A stretch of 64,000 nt of DNA from Notolepis coatsorum (GCA_963971535.1 OZ020598.1:90564520-90628519), one strand, 5' to 3'. Shown: positions 1 through 10,733, counted from the stretch's first letter. Translations and numbers: made by a program. Notes: generated by a model not told the origin, from the sequence alone.

Positions 1-240
1 GTTCCCCTGTTAGCTTCCCTGTTAGCTCCCCTGTTAGCCTGTTAGTCTCCCCTGTTAGCTCCCCTGTTAGCTTTGTTAGCTCCCCTGTTAGCTCCCCTGT
101 TAGCCTTGTTAGTTCCCCTGTTGTCTCCCCTGTTAGCTTCCCTGTTAGCTCCCCTGTTAGCCTGTTGACTCCCCTGTAGCTTCCTTGTTAGCCTCGTTAG
201 CTCCCCTGCAGCTTGCTAGGCCTCTACTACCAGCATGGCC
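1..240. repeat. Degenerate satellite, CCTGTTAGCTCC-type unit
   Basis: Short tandem units of the form CCCCTGTTAGCTTC run from the left edge with small indels and decay near 220. It contains GTTAGC/GCTAGC words like the 1.26-2.3 kb arrays, so these may all be parts of one GC-rich array family. No coding potential. Confidence 0.85.
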
Positions 241-284
241 CCAGTCTGCTAGCTTAGCCCCGGCTGCTAGCACAGCCTCTATGT

Positions 285-1199
285 CAGGGATCGGCAATAG
301 GCGGCCCGCGGGCCGAAATGGGCCCGCCAGCAATAATTTCTGGCCCGTCAGGTTATTTTGAGAATATGATGTTTATTTTACGCGCAGGAAATATTCACTC
401 GTTGTGACGCCAGAGTGTCTTTTGAAGCTGTATCTATCTATTCATCATATCTATGGCTGTCACTATAGCCAATTGAAATGCTAGAAATGGTCACATGGAC
501 TGGGAGAACCAATGGAATTTCACTTTCACTTCCGCGTTTGGCATGCCGGCGAGGCGAGCGAACGTTTGCAAAAACAAAACAAACGTCTTTGAATAACTTC
601 TTTGCAATGCAACGGGGAAATATGATGAGCCAGAAGAGGAGCTTACGACCTATAAAGCTTATTTTAATAAACAGGTGTCATTCTTAAAATACGGGTTTAT
701 CGCAACAGGTAACTCTTGCAATAAGCAACCGGTGACTCTCGCTTGTTGACATGGCAACACGAGCAAGCAACTGTTCAAGTTGGGTGGGCATTCAACGCGA
801 GTGGACATTTAACATGTTATTAACATGGATTTTGGAGGACCGAAGCAGAAACAATATCAAGTCCAGGGCAGGGCTGCCTGCATTATGCCGGTGAGTGTTG
901 TGTTTTAATAATAATAATAATAATACATTCGATGTATAATACACCCGCTGTGGTGCTTAAAATCAAATGCACCCTACTGATCTCGATTTATAATGCGAGC
1001 ACCTGCATTAAAATCAAATTACTGATCTGTTCATGTGTAATGCACTGTCTGAGAGGCACTTTATAATAGAAAAAAGACAGTGCAAACATGTATATGTCGT
1101 TTTTTTTTTACAGTTAAAAAATGTTCACTTATCATTGGCCCGCCACACAATGGCTTGGGGAAAATTCGGCCCGTGGGCAAATCTAATTGGCGACCCCTG
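285..1199. mobile_element. hAT transposon remnant (copy 1), 8-bp TSD
   Basis: The element starts CAGGGATCGGCAATAGG and ends with the inverted form (reverse complement CAGGGGTCGCCAATTAG). It is flanked by the exact 8-bp duplication CTCTATGT at 277-284 and 1200-1207, the hallmark of hAT insertion. The interior resembles the second copy at 41967-42988, including an AAATACGGGTTTAT block that would encode a KYGFI-like peptide, but it has many stops and is not an intact transposase. It contains a short (ATA)n tract near 908-924. The copy sits in a duplicated block whose empty-site versions lie at about 1770-1820 and 1935-1985. Confidence 0.88.
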
Positions 1200-1259
1200 C
1201 TCTATGTTAATGCAGCCCTTGCAGCTAGCATAGGCCCTGTAGCTAGCCATGCCCAGGCA

Positions 1260-1735
1260 GCTAACCCGGTCCCTCTGCATGGCCTCCACTTTTTGTGTAG
1301 TTTTCCCCACTGCTAGGACTGCCCCTTCAGCTAGCAAGGTCAGTTTTCTCCCACTGCTAGGACTGCCCCTTCAGCTAGCAAGGTCAGTTTCCCCACTGCT
1401 AGGACTGCCCCTTCAGCTAGCAAGGTCAGTTTTCTCCCACTGCTAGGACTGCCCCTTCAGCTAGCAAGGTCAGTTTTTCCCCACTGCTAGGACTGCCCCT
1501 TCAGCTAGCAAGGTCAGTTTCCCCACTGCTAGGACTGCCCCTTCAGCTAGCAAGGTCAGTTTTCTCCCACTGCTAGGACTGCCCCTTCAGCTAGCAAGGT
1601 CAGTTTCCCCTCTGCTAGGACTGCCCCTTCAGCTAGCAAGGTCAGTTTTCCCCACTGCTAGGATTGCCCCTTCAGCTAGCAAGGTCAGTTCCCCACAGCT
1701 AGGACTGTCCTTCCAGCTAGCTTGTTCTCTCATGC
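1260..1735. repeat. About 41-bp minisatellite (GCTAGGACTGCCCCTTCAGC)
   Basis: About ten head-to-tail units carry the core GCTAGGACTGCCCCTTCAGC followed by TAGCAAGGTCAGTTT and a variable C/T run. Unit length varies by 1-4 bases through the pyrimidine run. The apparent ORFs across it come only from the repeat period. Confidence 0.9.
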
Positions 1736-2300
1736 TGGTCCAGCCCTGTCTGCCAGCCTAGCTCCGGCAGCTAGCGCAGCCTCTATGTTAATGTAGCAGT
1801 ACAGCTAGCATAGGCCCTGTAGCTATCAGTGCCCTGGCAGCTACCCTTTCCCTCTGCTAGCCCCTTCCATGTTCCCCTCTCCAGTGCCCCTGTTCCAGCC
1901 CTGTCTGCTAGCCTAGCTCCGGCAGCTAGCGCAGCCTCTATGTTAATGTAGCAGTACAGCTAGCATAGGCCCTGTAGCTATCAGTGCCCTGGCAGCTACC
2001 CTTTCCCTCTGCTAGCCCCTTCCCTGTTCCCCTCTCCAGTGCCCCTGTCCCTCGCCCTGTCCAAGGCCTTAACCCTGTTTTCTCTGTCCCTGTCTCCAGC
2101 CCGCCCCCGCGGGCCTCTGTTCCCGGTTCCCCACTCCAGTGCCCCTGTCCCTCGCCCTGTCCAAGGCCTTAACCCTGTTTTCTCTGTCCCTGTCTCCAGC
2201 CCGCCCCCGCGGGCCTCTGTTCCTGTTCCCCTCTCCAGTGCCCCTGTTCCTGCCCTGTCCCTTGCCCTGGCCCTGTCCTTTAGCCTTTCCCTTAGCCTTC
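1736..2300. repeat. Tandem-duplicated GC-rich blocks
   Basis: Two kinds of larger duplication are visible. A block containing GCAGCCTCTATGTTAATG occurs at about 1768 and 1933 and, split by the hAT element, at 277/1200. A roughly 100-bp block with TCCAAGGCCTTAACCCTG and CCCGCCCCCGCGGGCCTCTG occurs at about 2050 and 2155. Overlapping ORFs on both strands are repeat shadows. Confidence 0.75.
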
Positions 2301-2485
2301 CCCTTAGCCAGCTCGCCTCTTAAAGGCACATTGCCCTATTTTCCCAAGTCCTTGTTTTCCAGTATTTTGTGTTCTCCCTTAAAGGGACAGTGCCGCTTTC
2401 TGTTTGTATTCAATAAATGCCCAGTTCTTGGCTTACTCTCATACCTGTCTTGTGTTGTGCGATTGGGGTCGGTTACAAACCATAA
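2300..2485 (+). mobile_element. Possible LTR terminus
   Basis: This stretch has an AATAAA signal near 2411-2416, a pyrimidine- and GT-rich following segment, and a CCATAACA end that abuts a SINE. That is the order seen at the R-U5 end of an LTR. No matching second LTR, primer-binding site or internal region is visible in the window, so it may be a solo LTR whose 5' part is the GC-rich array, or chance resemblance. Confidence 0.25.
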
Positions 2486-2716
2486 CAGGCTCAGGAGGTA
2501 GAGCAGTTGTCTGGTAATACAGACGTTCCCGGTTAGATTCCCACTCCTCCCGGGCAGCCTGTCGAAGTCTTCTTGAGCAAGACACTTAACCCCTAACTGT
2601 GCCCGATGAGCAGGTTGGCACCTTGCATGGTCAGTTCTGCCATCGGTGTGAGTGAATGGGTGAAAATGTGAGGAACAAATTTTAAAGTGCTATATAAATG
2701 CAGTCCATTTACATGG
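2486..2716 (+). mobile_element. tRNA-derived SINE
   Basis: The head carries an A-box-like GGCTCAGGAGGTAGAGC and a B-box-like GGTTAGATTCCCAC. The body includes TCTTGAGCAAGACACTTAAC, and the tail ends TAAATGCAGTCCATTTAC. A minus-strand relative lies at 56753-56945 and a tail fragment at about 59897-59926. It is a SINE, not a tRNA gene, because the cloverleaf is incomplete and the body continues for another 150 bp. Confidence 0.8.
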
Positions 2717-2965
2717 GGTTGAGACTAAACCAAGCTCTCTTTTTGCACAGAAGAAAATGCGCGCCGAGGGAGTGGAAGCTAGCAGGAGGATCCGTGGACC
2801 TCCTAATGTCGGACAGCAAGGACCTCAAGGGTGTGGGCCCTACAAAGACACTACAAAGACGTCCGTTTTAAATACATCTTTATAAAAATAATGTTTTATT
2901 CATTGAACCGTTGCTGTGCTTGTAGTCTAAGTGGTGGTTTCCCAACTGGTTCAGTCCTTGAACCT
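2717..2965. other. Unclassified unique sequence
   Basis: No repeat signature was recognised. A short open stretch begins near 2757 (GAAAATGCGCGCC) but matches nothing I know and stops within about 45 codons. An AT-rich segment follows. I would not call a gene here. Confidence 0.3.
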
Positions 2966-5900
2966 GAGATTCAAGTTCAAGTTCTTTAATAGTTGTCATA
3001 CAGAAGTACAGAATACTTTCATACAAAATGCTTCTTACTGTTACGCTCCAGAGACTGTGCTAGACAAGATAGTATCAAATAACATAATAACATAATATAG
3101 CATGAATTTAGAAGAAGAAAATGAGGTCACAGTGTTCGGTATAGACATATGTACAATGTTCTGAGTTACCATATAATATACAATACACAATACTATGCAG
3201 TGTACTAATGTACAGTACTATCTAGTGCAAAGCAGAAATGGGATGAGGTACAATTTTAGGTACAATTTACAGTAAGGTGTACGAGTTGTAGTGCAATCCT
3301 TCATCCATAAATATAAAGTGTGGGGAGTGGGTGCTACAGTGTGTTTGTTTAAAGTGGGTGTGTGCTATAAAGTGTGTGGAGTGGGTGCTACAGTGTGTTT
3401 GTTTAAAGTGAGTGTGTGCGTGTGGATGTGTGTGCTATGTGCGTTTGGTGGTTGTTGTTGTGTAGTGTTCATTCATTGTTCGTTTAGCAGCCTGATGGCC
3501 TGGGGATAGAAGCTACTTCTGAGTCTTTCTGTGCTCGCCTTGAGACTCCGGTATCGCTTGCCTGACCGCAGCAGTTCAAAGAGGCAGTTGTTCGGGTGAC
3601 TGGAGTCTTTAATGATTCTCTTAGCCTTGCCCTTGCAACGCTTGTAGTAAATGTTCTGGAGGGTGGGGAGCCCCCCTCCAATTGTGCGTTCGGCTGAACG
3701 TGTCACTCTTTGTAGTCTGCTTCGGTCTTGTGCAGTGCTATTCCCAAACCAGGAGGTGATGTTGCCGGTCAAGATGCTCTCTATTGTACATGAGTAGAAG
3801 TTCTTAAGGATCTTCTGGCTGACTTGGAACTTCCTTAGGCGCCTGAGGAAGTAGAGGCGTTGTCGTGCCTTCTTCACCACACTGTTAATGTGTGTGGTCC
3901 ATGTCAAGTCCTCGGATATGTAGGCTCCGAGGTACTTGAAGCTGTTGACTCTCTCAACCGGTGCCCCGTCGATGCTGAGGGGGCTGTAGTCCTTGACCCC
4001 CGACCTCCTGAAGTCCACAATCATCTCCTTTGTTTTGCTGACGTTCAGGGAGAGGCTGTTTTCCTGGCACCATCCCGCCAGGACCTTGACCTCTTCCAGG
4101 TAGGCCCTCTCGTCGTTGGCAGAGATCAGGCCCACCACCACTGTGTCGTCAGCAAATTTGACGATTGTATTGCTACTCCGCTGAGCCACACAGTCGTGTG
4201 TGTACAGGGAGTAGAGGAGGGGACTCAGAACACAGCCCTGGGGGGCCCCTATGTTGAGGGTGATGGATGAGGAGGTGCAGTTGCCTGCTCTCACCACCTG
4301 GGGTCTGCCAGTCAGGAAGTCCAAGACCCACTGGCAGAGGTCATAGCCCAAGCCCAGGTCCCTGAGCTTGGCTATGAGTATGGAGGGGACTATGGTATTG
4401 AATGCCGAGCTGTAGTCGATGAATAGCATTCTCACATAGTTCCCCTGCCTCTTGTCCAGGTGTGATGCTGCTGTGTGCAGCACATGGGATATGGCGTCCT
4501 CCGTGGACCTGTTGGGGCGGTATGCAAATTGCAGGGGGTCCATGTTGATGGGGAGGGAGGAGCAGATGTAGCCCTTTACTAGCTTCTCAAAGCACTTCAT
4601 GGCTATGGAGGTGAGAGCTACAGGGCGGTAGTCGTTGAGGCAAGCAGGCTTGGATTTTTTGGGTACAGGGATAATAGTGGACTTCTTCAGGCAGGTGGGG
4701 ATGACAGCCTGTTCTAAGGACAGGTTAAATATGTCAGTGAATACTGGGGCCAGTTGGTCGGCACAGACTTTTAGGACGCGGCCGGGGATGCCGTCCTGAC
4801 CTGCTGCCTTCCTGATATTCACTTTTTTAAAGGTCCGCCTCACCTCATGCTCTGTTACCCTGAACACTGCGCCTCCATCAGCAGCCGACCCCCCCCCCCC
4901 CATTGCCGAGGCTTGTGAGCTGGTGTTGTTATTACCAGCATCAAACCTCGCATAGAAGGTATTGAGGTCGTTTGCTAAGGAGATGTCACTGTTCAGTTTG
5001 AGGGAGGCGCCTTTGTAGTCTGTCATCGTTTTGAGCCCCTGCCACATAGCTCTAGAGTCAGCTTGTTCAAACTGGAGTTCAATTTTATCCCTGTAGCGCC
5101 GTTTGGCCTCTGACACTGTCCTCCTTACGTTGTGTCGCGCCACCTTGTGGTCATTCATGTTGCCTGCCACTAGGCCGTCATTGTATGCTTTGGTGCGCTC
5201 TCTCAGAGCTTCACGGACGGATTTGTCTACCCAGGGTTTTTGATTTGGGTAAACTTTCATTTTGGTAGTGGGGATTGTTTCTTTCACCCTAGTACAAACA
5301 TAGTCCAGCACTGTCTCCGTGTAGACATTAATGTTATCTGTGTCGCGGAACACATTCCAGTCTGTGTAGTGAAACACTGACCGGATCGTCTCTTCTGACG
5401 TCAGATCCCATTTCTGCACCTCTCGCGAGACTACGGGAGTACTTTTAATTCTCTGTTTGTACTTTGGTGAAAGAAAAATTGACACGTGATCTGATTTACC
5501 AAAGCCACTATCAGAATGAGCCTTGTAGCCACCTTTAAATTGCGTGTAACAGTGATCTAGGATGTTACCGCCTCTGGTGTTGCAAGTCACATGCTGATAG
5601 AAGTCAGGCAATACCTTTCTCAGATTGGCGCTATTGAAATCTCCCAGTACTAAAATGGCGGCGTTAACGTTAGCCACTTGTATTCTATTTACCTCGTCGT
5701 GTAGTCTGGAGAGCGCAACCTTGTTGCTGGCTTGCGGTGGAATATACACTCCGATCAGGACGATCGCCGTTAACTCCCTCGGGAGGAAGAAAGGACGACA
5801 CTTGATGGTTATATATTCCAGTTCTGGGGAGCAGTGGTTGGATAATTCCTTCACGTTCGTTGGATCGCTCCAATTTTTGTTAAACATGAAGGCAATACCT

Positions 5901-6525
5901 CCTCCACGTTGTTTACCGGACTCTGATGACCGATCCTTGCGATGGATAAAGAAGTGATCCGCTGGTTGAATTGCGTGATCTGGAACCTCCGGTGTGAGCC
6001 ATGTTTCGGTGAAGCAGAGGACATTGCAGTCCCTAACGTCTCTTTGATATTGAATCCTTGCTCGGATGTCATCCAGTTTATTGTCAATTGATTGTACATT
6101 GGCTAGCAATATACTGGGCAGTGGTGTACGGTGGCGTCTGGATCTCAGCCTGTTACGGATCCCAGCCCTCTTTCCTCGTCGTCTTTTCCTGGGCTCTGGG
6201 AACAAAGGATCTGGTCCTAATCTCCGGAGAATTTCTTCAGGCCATTGATGCGGTTCGGAAAGCTGATCCAGTGAGTAATCCAGTTGGTAAGTTTCCCGTA
6301 ATCCAATGTCTATGAGTGACTGACGGTCATATACATTAAATGCACCAACAGTTGGTACGCACAAAACTCTAAAAACTATAAATATTAACAAAAGTAAACA
6401 CAGTCTCGACGGAGCGAACAGAGAGGCAGCCGGTCGGAGCGGCGCCATCATAATGAAACGATTATTTCCAAAGTCCTTGCTCTCTGTCATGACACACACA
6501 TCAGGAATTTGTCCTCCGCATTATA
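2966..6525 (-). mobile_element. LINE A, near full-length non-LTR retrotransposon
   Basis: The element is transcribed on the minus strand. Its 3' end, at low coordinates, carries a TTCAAG-type short tandem tail (2967-2985). The 3' UTR contains a two-copy tandem block with GTGGGTGCTACAGTGTGTTT (about 3310-3420). The 1008-aa ORF occupies 3473-6499, and the 5' end is close to 6525. A truncated second copy lies at 10734-12818. I cannot see a clear TSD. Confidence 0.85.
3473..6499 (-). CDS. LINE A endonuclease-reverse transcriptase polyprotein, intact
   Basis: This 1008-residue ORF has no stop and encodes the enzyme that nicks target DNA and copies the element RNA by target-primed reverse transcription. 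An APE-type endonuclease occupies roughly residues 128-345, with N134, ETW at 166-168, GDFN at 286-289, LDH at 314-316 and SDH at 336-338. Reverse transcriptase covers roughly 560-830, with FIDYSSAF near 693-700, [10 protein letters not shown] at 751-760 and the catalytic FADD at 782-785. A conserved C-terminal region ends IRLLNEQ. Residues about 33-50 are strongly hydrophobic, resembling a signal or membrane segment, and a basic stretch follows at 104-123. Poly-C at about 4890-4900 encodes a Gly run near 534-537. No ORF1 is visible upstream. The APE+RT order places it in the Jockey/CR1/L2/I group of LINEs; I do not assign the clade. Confidence 0.88.
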   Translation of the reverse strand: MCVMTESKDFGNNRFIMMAPLRPAASLFAPSRLCLLLLIFIVFRVLCVPTVGAFNVYDRQSLIDIGLRETYQLDYSLDQLSEPHQWPEEILRRLGPDPLFPEPRKRRRGKRAGIRNRLRSRRHRTPLPSILLANVQSIDNKLDDIRARIQYQRDVRDCNVLCFTETWLTPEVPDHAIQPADHFFIHRKDRSSESGKQRGGGIAFMFNKNWSDPTNVKELSNHCSPELEYITIKCRPFFLPRELTAIVLIGVYIPPQASNKVALSRLHDEVNRIQVANVNAAILVLGDFNSANLRKVLPDFYQHVTCNTRGGNILDHCYTQFKGGYKAHSDSGFGKSDHVSIFLSPKYKQRIKSTPVVSREVQKWDLTSEETIRSVFHYTDWNVFRDTDNINVYTETVLDYVCTRVKETIPTTKMKVYPNQKPWVDKSVREALRERTKAYNDGLVAGNMNDHKVARHNVRRTVSEAKRRYRDKIELQFEQADSRAMWQGLKTMTDYKGASLKLNSDISLANDLNTFYARFDAGNNNTSSQASAMGGGGSAADGGAVFRVTEHEVRRTFKKVNIRKAAGQDGIPGRVLKVCADQLAPVFTDIFNLSLEQAVIPTCLKKSTIIPVPKKSKPACLNDYRPVALTSIAMKCFEKLVKGYICSSLPINMDPLQFAYRPNRSTEDAISHVLHTAASHLDKRQGNYVRMLFIDYSSAFNTIVPSILIAKLRDLGLGYDLCQWVLDFLTGRPQVVRAGNCTSSSITLNIGAPQGCVLSPLLYSLYTHDCVAQRSSNTIVKFADDTVVVGLISANDERAYLEEVKVLAGWCQENSLSLNVSKTKEMIVDFRRSGVKDYSPLSIDGAPVERVNSFKYLGAYISEDLTWTTHINSVVKKARQRLYFLRRLRKFQVSQKILKNFYSCTIESILTGNITSWFGNSTAQDRSRLQRVTRSAERTIGGGLPTLQNIYYKRCKGKAKRIIKDSSHPNNCLFELLRSGKRYRSLKASTERLRSSFYPQAIRLLNEQ

Positions 6526-7420
6526 TATTTTTTTAAACATTATTATTATTAAACTTTTTTAATTGTATCTATAACACCTTTAATCCATCCTAAGTATTTA
6601 GGAGCAGTGTATAGCCACAGCATCAGGATCCAGTGCCAGTGCCCCACGCCTATAGCATGCAGTACCCAGAGGAAACCCACGTGAACACATGGAGAATGTG
6701 CAAAAGAAAAGACCCCCCTGCCCTTACTCCACTACACTTGGGAAGGTTCGTTTACTTACTCCACTACAAATGCAATTAGTTATGTGATCCCTTGGATGTT
6801 TTTCAACGGTACTTTGATAACTTTAAGTAAATTCTGGATTACTTTACCTCCAAAATGTATAGTATATGAAGTGCTTTCACCGCACACAAAAGTCTTCAGA
6901 CTGACTTGTTCATACATGCTCATATTACATCTTTATTGCAATTTGTTGCAAGTATACAACTATGGAGCAAACAATACTTTTCACATTTGCTTCCTCAGTT
7001 TATTCCATGTTTACCGTTGTTCCGCATTAGTTGTAACCAAGGCTAAAAACGACTCTTCCTGGGATCCACAAAGGTTGAAGATTGAGATTTTGGTTGAGAT
7101 TTTGATCACAGTATATATTTGACTTCTATTAGAGTACATTGGAAATGACCCAAATACAGGCTTGGTGTTATCATAACAGCCACTAATAACCATTAAACTG
7201 TGTAACATGCTCTTTGTGTCTATAATCTCTCAATCAAAATGGCTCTTTTACACGTTCAACTTGTTTCTCATTAAACCTATTGACCCAAAACCGTCAAATA
7301 ATCGGTTTCCCCCTCAAAATGATCTGTAGTCTGATTACTTTTACCTTTCCCTAAAGTAACTGATTGCAGTCGCCATTTTTGATTACTCTAATCACATTAC
7401 AAGTAATGACTTTCCAACTT
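6526..7420. other. Decayed interspersed-repeat fragments
   Basis: AT-rich DNA follows the LINE 5' end. At about 6680-6712 the phrase AGAGGAAACCCACGTGAACA resembles a motif common in fish interspersed repeats. At about 7320-7410 the alternation of GATTACTTTT and AATCACATTACAAGTAATG resembles the end of a DNA-transposon-derived repeat. I found neither TSDs nor coding potential, and the small ORFs here have no recognisable domain. Confidence 0.35.
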
Positions 7421-7676
7421 TGCTGCCCACTTCATATGTTAGGTAATGAAATGGCTTTAATATGAAGGGTATAGAAATGACTTCATTAAGCTTAGTGTGA
7501 GAGCATCCATTCCAGTGTTCTTCATTAAAGCAAGTTAATCATTAAACAAGATTGATTAAAGAAAAACAAACTTTTGTATTATGTCTTGTTATATGATGAA
7601 TCAGCCAATTTCATGATAATAGCTCGGCAAATATGAAACCCATATCCATAGCCAGCTAATCTTAACCTATTAGGAG

Positions 7677-7680
<4 letters not shown>
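7421..7680. other. Unique AT-rich segment
   Basis: Non-repetitive sequence with several ATTA/TTAAT words (CATTAAAGCAAGTTAATCAT near 7524-7543). No gene was seen. It could be an old unique spacer or regulatory DNA, and nothing in the sequence decides. Confidence 0.25.
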
Positions 7681-7943
<263 letters not shown>

Positions 7944-8620
7944 GTTTTCATAAAGGCAGTGGGCACTAATCAAATGCGGGAAATTTGACTACCTACATAT
8001 TTCCCAGTGAGAGTTTTCTCTGGAATGGAAGGGGCTTTGCAATACTGTGTGTCCGGCTAACAGGAGAAAACCTCATAACTCTTTAAAGTTGAAAAGGTAT
8101 GCTGTAAGGTAAGTCCTGTGAAGTGTATAACTTTTACTTTAACTTTTACACACAAATCCTCATTTTCAAATATGTATATGGTGTTGTATTTTTTACTTAT
8201 GTTATTGCATTTTTATTAACTTTTTTATTTGACTTTATTCTACCTTTATATGACCAGTGTTCTAATGCGTCTAGTGCTCCTACTGCTGAGATGACCTGTT
8301 CGCTCGTCCAACACGTTTCATTGTACCGTTGACCTTTTTGACCTGTTAACATACATATGACCAATAAAGAAACTTGACCTTGAACTTGGAATCAATTCAA
8401 AACCAGTCGTGTGCTTCAGGAAATGCATATAGATTGCAATGCAATGCGATAGCTCAAATGGATCCGTCATCAGCTCTATTCTATTTTCAATCTTTCAAAA
8501 TGTTCTTACGTACCCCAGTTGCTATTGCATGTACATATTTGTGTTTCATTACACGTATATGTACATACTTACCAACTGTCTCGCCTGTTTTATAGCAACA
8601 CTACCATCACCGACATCTAA
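7944..8620. other. AT-rich DNA with a LINE-tail-like fragment
   Basis: The segment at 8363-8393 has AATAAAGAAACTTGACCTTG, the form of a LINE 3' end with a short TTGAAC-type tail, in plus orientation. Up to about 250 bp upstream may belong to the same fragment. The rest to 8620 is unclassified. Confidence 0.35.
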
Positions 8621-8925
8621 GAAGGGAGATCCCCCCTTGAACGGCCCTTCTAAGGTTTCTCCGCTCCACATTGCCTGTGGTGCATTTTTTCTATTGCTAC
8701 TGTAGGTTTTTAGTGAGTTTTTCCTTACCTTCGCGTGGGGTATGTCTGTGAGTGTTGCATTTATTTATTTTGCATTTTATTTTGGATTTCGTGGTGTTTT
8801 TTTGTTTTTTGTTTTGTTTTATTGATTTATTGCGATGTTTCTTCTTGACTTGTTTAAAGAAGACGTGTCCGGCCCATGGGGACATTAATGTGTGTTGTCG
8901 GGCCTTACAAATACATTTGATTTGA
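8621..8925 (+). repeat. Fish interspersed repeat, unassigned family
   Basis: The order CCTTCTAAGGTTTCTCCGC, then GTGAGTTTTTCCTTACC, then a T-rich segment ending TACAAATACATTTGATTTGA resembles the 3' part of a repeat frequent in teleost genomes. The polyadenylation-like A/T-rich end suggests a retroelement tail in plus orientation. I have no family name. Confidence 0.4.
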
Positions 8926-9480
8926 TATAATGAGCAATTCAGCCAGTTTTATTCCCTCGGTTTGTGAGAATTGGACTTGTTAGAGATAAAAGGTATGATT
9001 CCAACAGCGTCTGTACTGTAGGGAACCTCTGTACGACCCAGATGATGGATTCTGCAGTGAAATGAGTGTGTTGACACGAGGGTCATAAAAAAAGATTTAG
9101 ATTCTCAAAGAAAATAATGGGACCATCAAAGAGTCTGGATATAGGAAGAGGGAAGACAGGCGGGGAAATCATTCACATCATTCACGCTTAAGAGAAACTG
9201 ACTTGTGCTGAATAGCAACCAACTGCTTAATATCAGGAATGTAAATTTCAATATTGTAAATAAAATATGTTTTCAATTTGATGTAAAAACTAGCCAAATC
9301 ATTAACCTAGTTTACCCTAGTTTTTTGTAAATCGTAAAAAAAGATGAAAATATAAAATATAACAAAAATCCCTTTTAAAAATGATCCACTGAATGACATT
9401 CCAAGTTTAAAATGTCAATATGTTTCTAAGACCCTTAAACATGGCAAATCTGTTGCTCAATGAAATAAGCCTCCAATAGG
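8926..9480. other. Unclassified AT-rich sequence
   Basis: I see no repeat, ORF or motif that I can support. Base composition is AT-rich, with runs such as GTAAAAAAAGATG. Confidence 0.3.
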
Positions 9481-10232
9481 GGTGACTGGGTAGTGTAGAT
9501 GTCTATAAGCACTCGCCTACAACCACAGAGATCAGAGTTTAATTTCCTCTGTCAGTGGTACTTCCAGTTTGGTCAGTCATCCCTACGAACACAATTGGCA
9601 GTGTTCGCGGGCGAGAAGCCAGTGGGGTATGAGTCCTGGTCGTTGCAATAGCAACTCCTATTGGTCGGTTGGTGCCTGTTCAGCAAGGATGGGGTCTGGG
9701 GGAGATAGTGTAAACCTTGGCACGCGTTACATTCTCCAAGGTGAAAAGCTGGTGACTCCACATGTATGGGAGGAGGCATGTGGTAGTCTACCCGCTCCCC
9801 AGACCGACAGTAGGGCAGCATGTGGTAGTCTACCCGCTCCCCAGACCGACAGTAGGGCAGCATGTGGTAGTCTACACCCTCCCATGACCGACAGTAGGGC
9901 AGCATGTGGTAGTCTAACCCTCCCCAGACCGACAGTAGGGCAGCATGTGGTAGTCTACACCCTCCCATGACCGACAGTAAGGCAGCAAGTGGTAGTCTAC
10001 AACCCTCCCCAGACCGACAGTAGGGCAGCATGTGATAGTTCTACACCCTCCCATGACCGACAGTAGGGCAGCATGTGGTAGTTCTACACCCTCCCATGAC
10101 CGACAGTAGGGCAGCATGTGGTAGTTCTACACCCTCCCATGACCGACAGTAGGGCAGCGCAATGACCAGAAGGGAATTGGCATGACTAAATTGGGGGATG
10201 GAAGATAAGATAGAAATCCCCCCCAAAAAAGA
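9481..10232 (+). mobile_element. tRNA-headed SINE with internal minisatellite (copy 1)
   Basis: The head GGGTGACTGGGTAGTGTAG is followed by CGCCTAC and a B-box-like AGATCAGAGTTTAATTTCC. The body and end (GGAATTGGCATGACTAAATT, then AAAT-rich) match, in reverse complement, the copies at 17745-18175 and 59150-59623. Here the body segment GCATGTGGTAG...CCGACAGTAGGG is repeated about nine times (9776-10157), where the other copies have it once. Confidence 0.7.
9776..10157. repeat. 42-bp minisatellite derived from the SINE body
   Basis: About nine 42-bp units read GCATGTGGTAGTCTACACCC followed by TCCCATGACCGACAGTAGGG and CA. Two variants, CCCAGACCG and CCATGACCG, alternate in the first part, and an extra T (TAGTTCTAC) marks the last three units. 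The repeated ORFs across it are array shadows. Confidence 0.9.
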
Positions 10233-10649
10233 ATAAGCCTCCTCTACTTTTACTGCACTCCGTTGATCTTGCATAGTCCGAGGTCTGCTTCTTCTCCGAG
10301 AGCTGGTGCAGGACGCAGCCAGGGAGTTCCATGTCTCTGGGGCGGTGAAAATCTTTATTTCTTTGAATTTAAGGCAGGGAACCTTAACCTGAACTTAACC
10401 AGGGAAATGTAATTTCCCAAACACCTTAGGTTGCAAAACTCAATTTAGTTGTATTTATGCCAACAAATGGCCATCTATCTATTAGATTAGATTCGACAGC
10501 TTTATTAATCCCTGCGGGAAACGTATTAGCCACTAAAACAACACTATACAGACAACAATCAATAAAACAGTATAGACATTGCAATCACAGTAAACACCAA
10601 ATAAATAACACCATAAGAAGCCGTTTGAGACATGATTAACAGCTAAAAG
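10233..10649. other. Unclassified, with a LINE-tail-like fragment
   Basis: The segment at about 10480-10540 contains TTCGACAGCTTTATTAATCC and CCTGCGGGAAA, a form that I associate with the antisense 3' tail of another fish LINE lineage. The rest (10233-10479) has no feature that I recognise. Confidence 0.35.
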
Positions 10650-10733
10650 GTGTTATTGATTGATTGATTGAAAACTTTATTAACGCATTGCAGAATGGGT
10701 ACAATACAGTACGGCTCAATACAAGCAACTAAG
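10650..10733 (-). mobile_element. LINE B tail fragment, left part
   Basis: An ATTG tetranucleotide run is followed by AAAACTTTATTAACGCATTG and CAGAATGGGTACAATACAG. This is the antisense 3' end of LINE B (compare 30410-30500). It is interrupted by LINE A, and the fragment resumes at about 12824. Confidence 0.75.

Noticed and set aside
2486-2716. tRNA gene
   Set aside because: A- and B-box-like words exist, but there is no full cloverleaf and the unit continues as a SINE with relatives elsewhere in the window.
9776-10157. Repeat-protein ORFs across the 42-bp array on both strands
   Set aside because: The period is a multiple of three, so any frame stays open. There is no conserved domain or start context.
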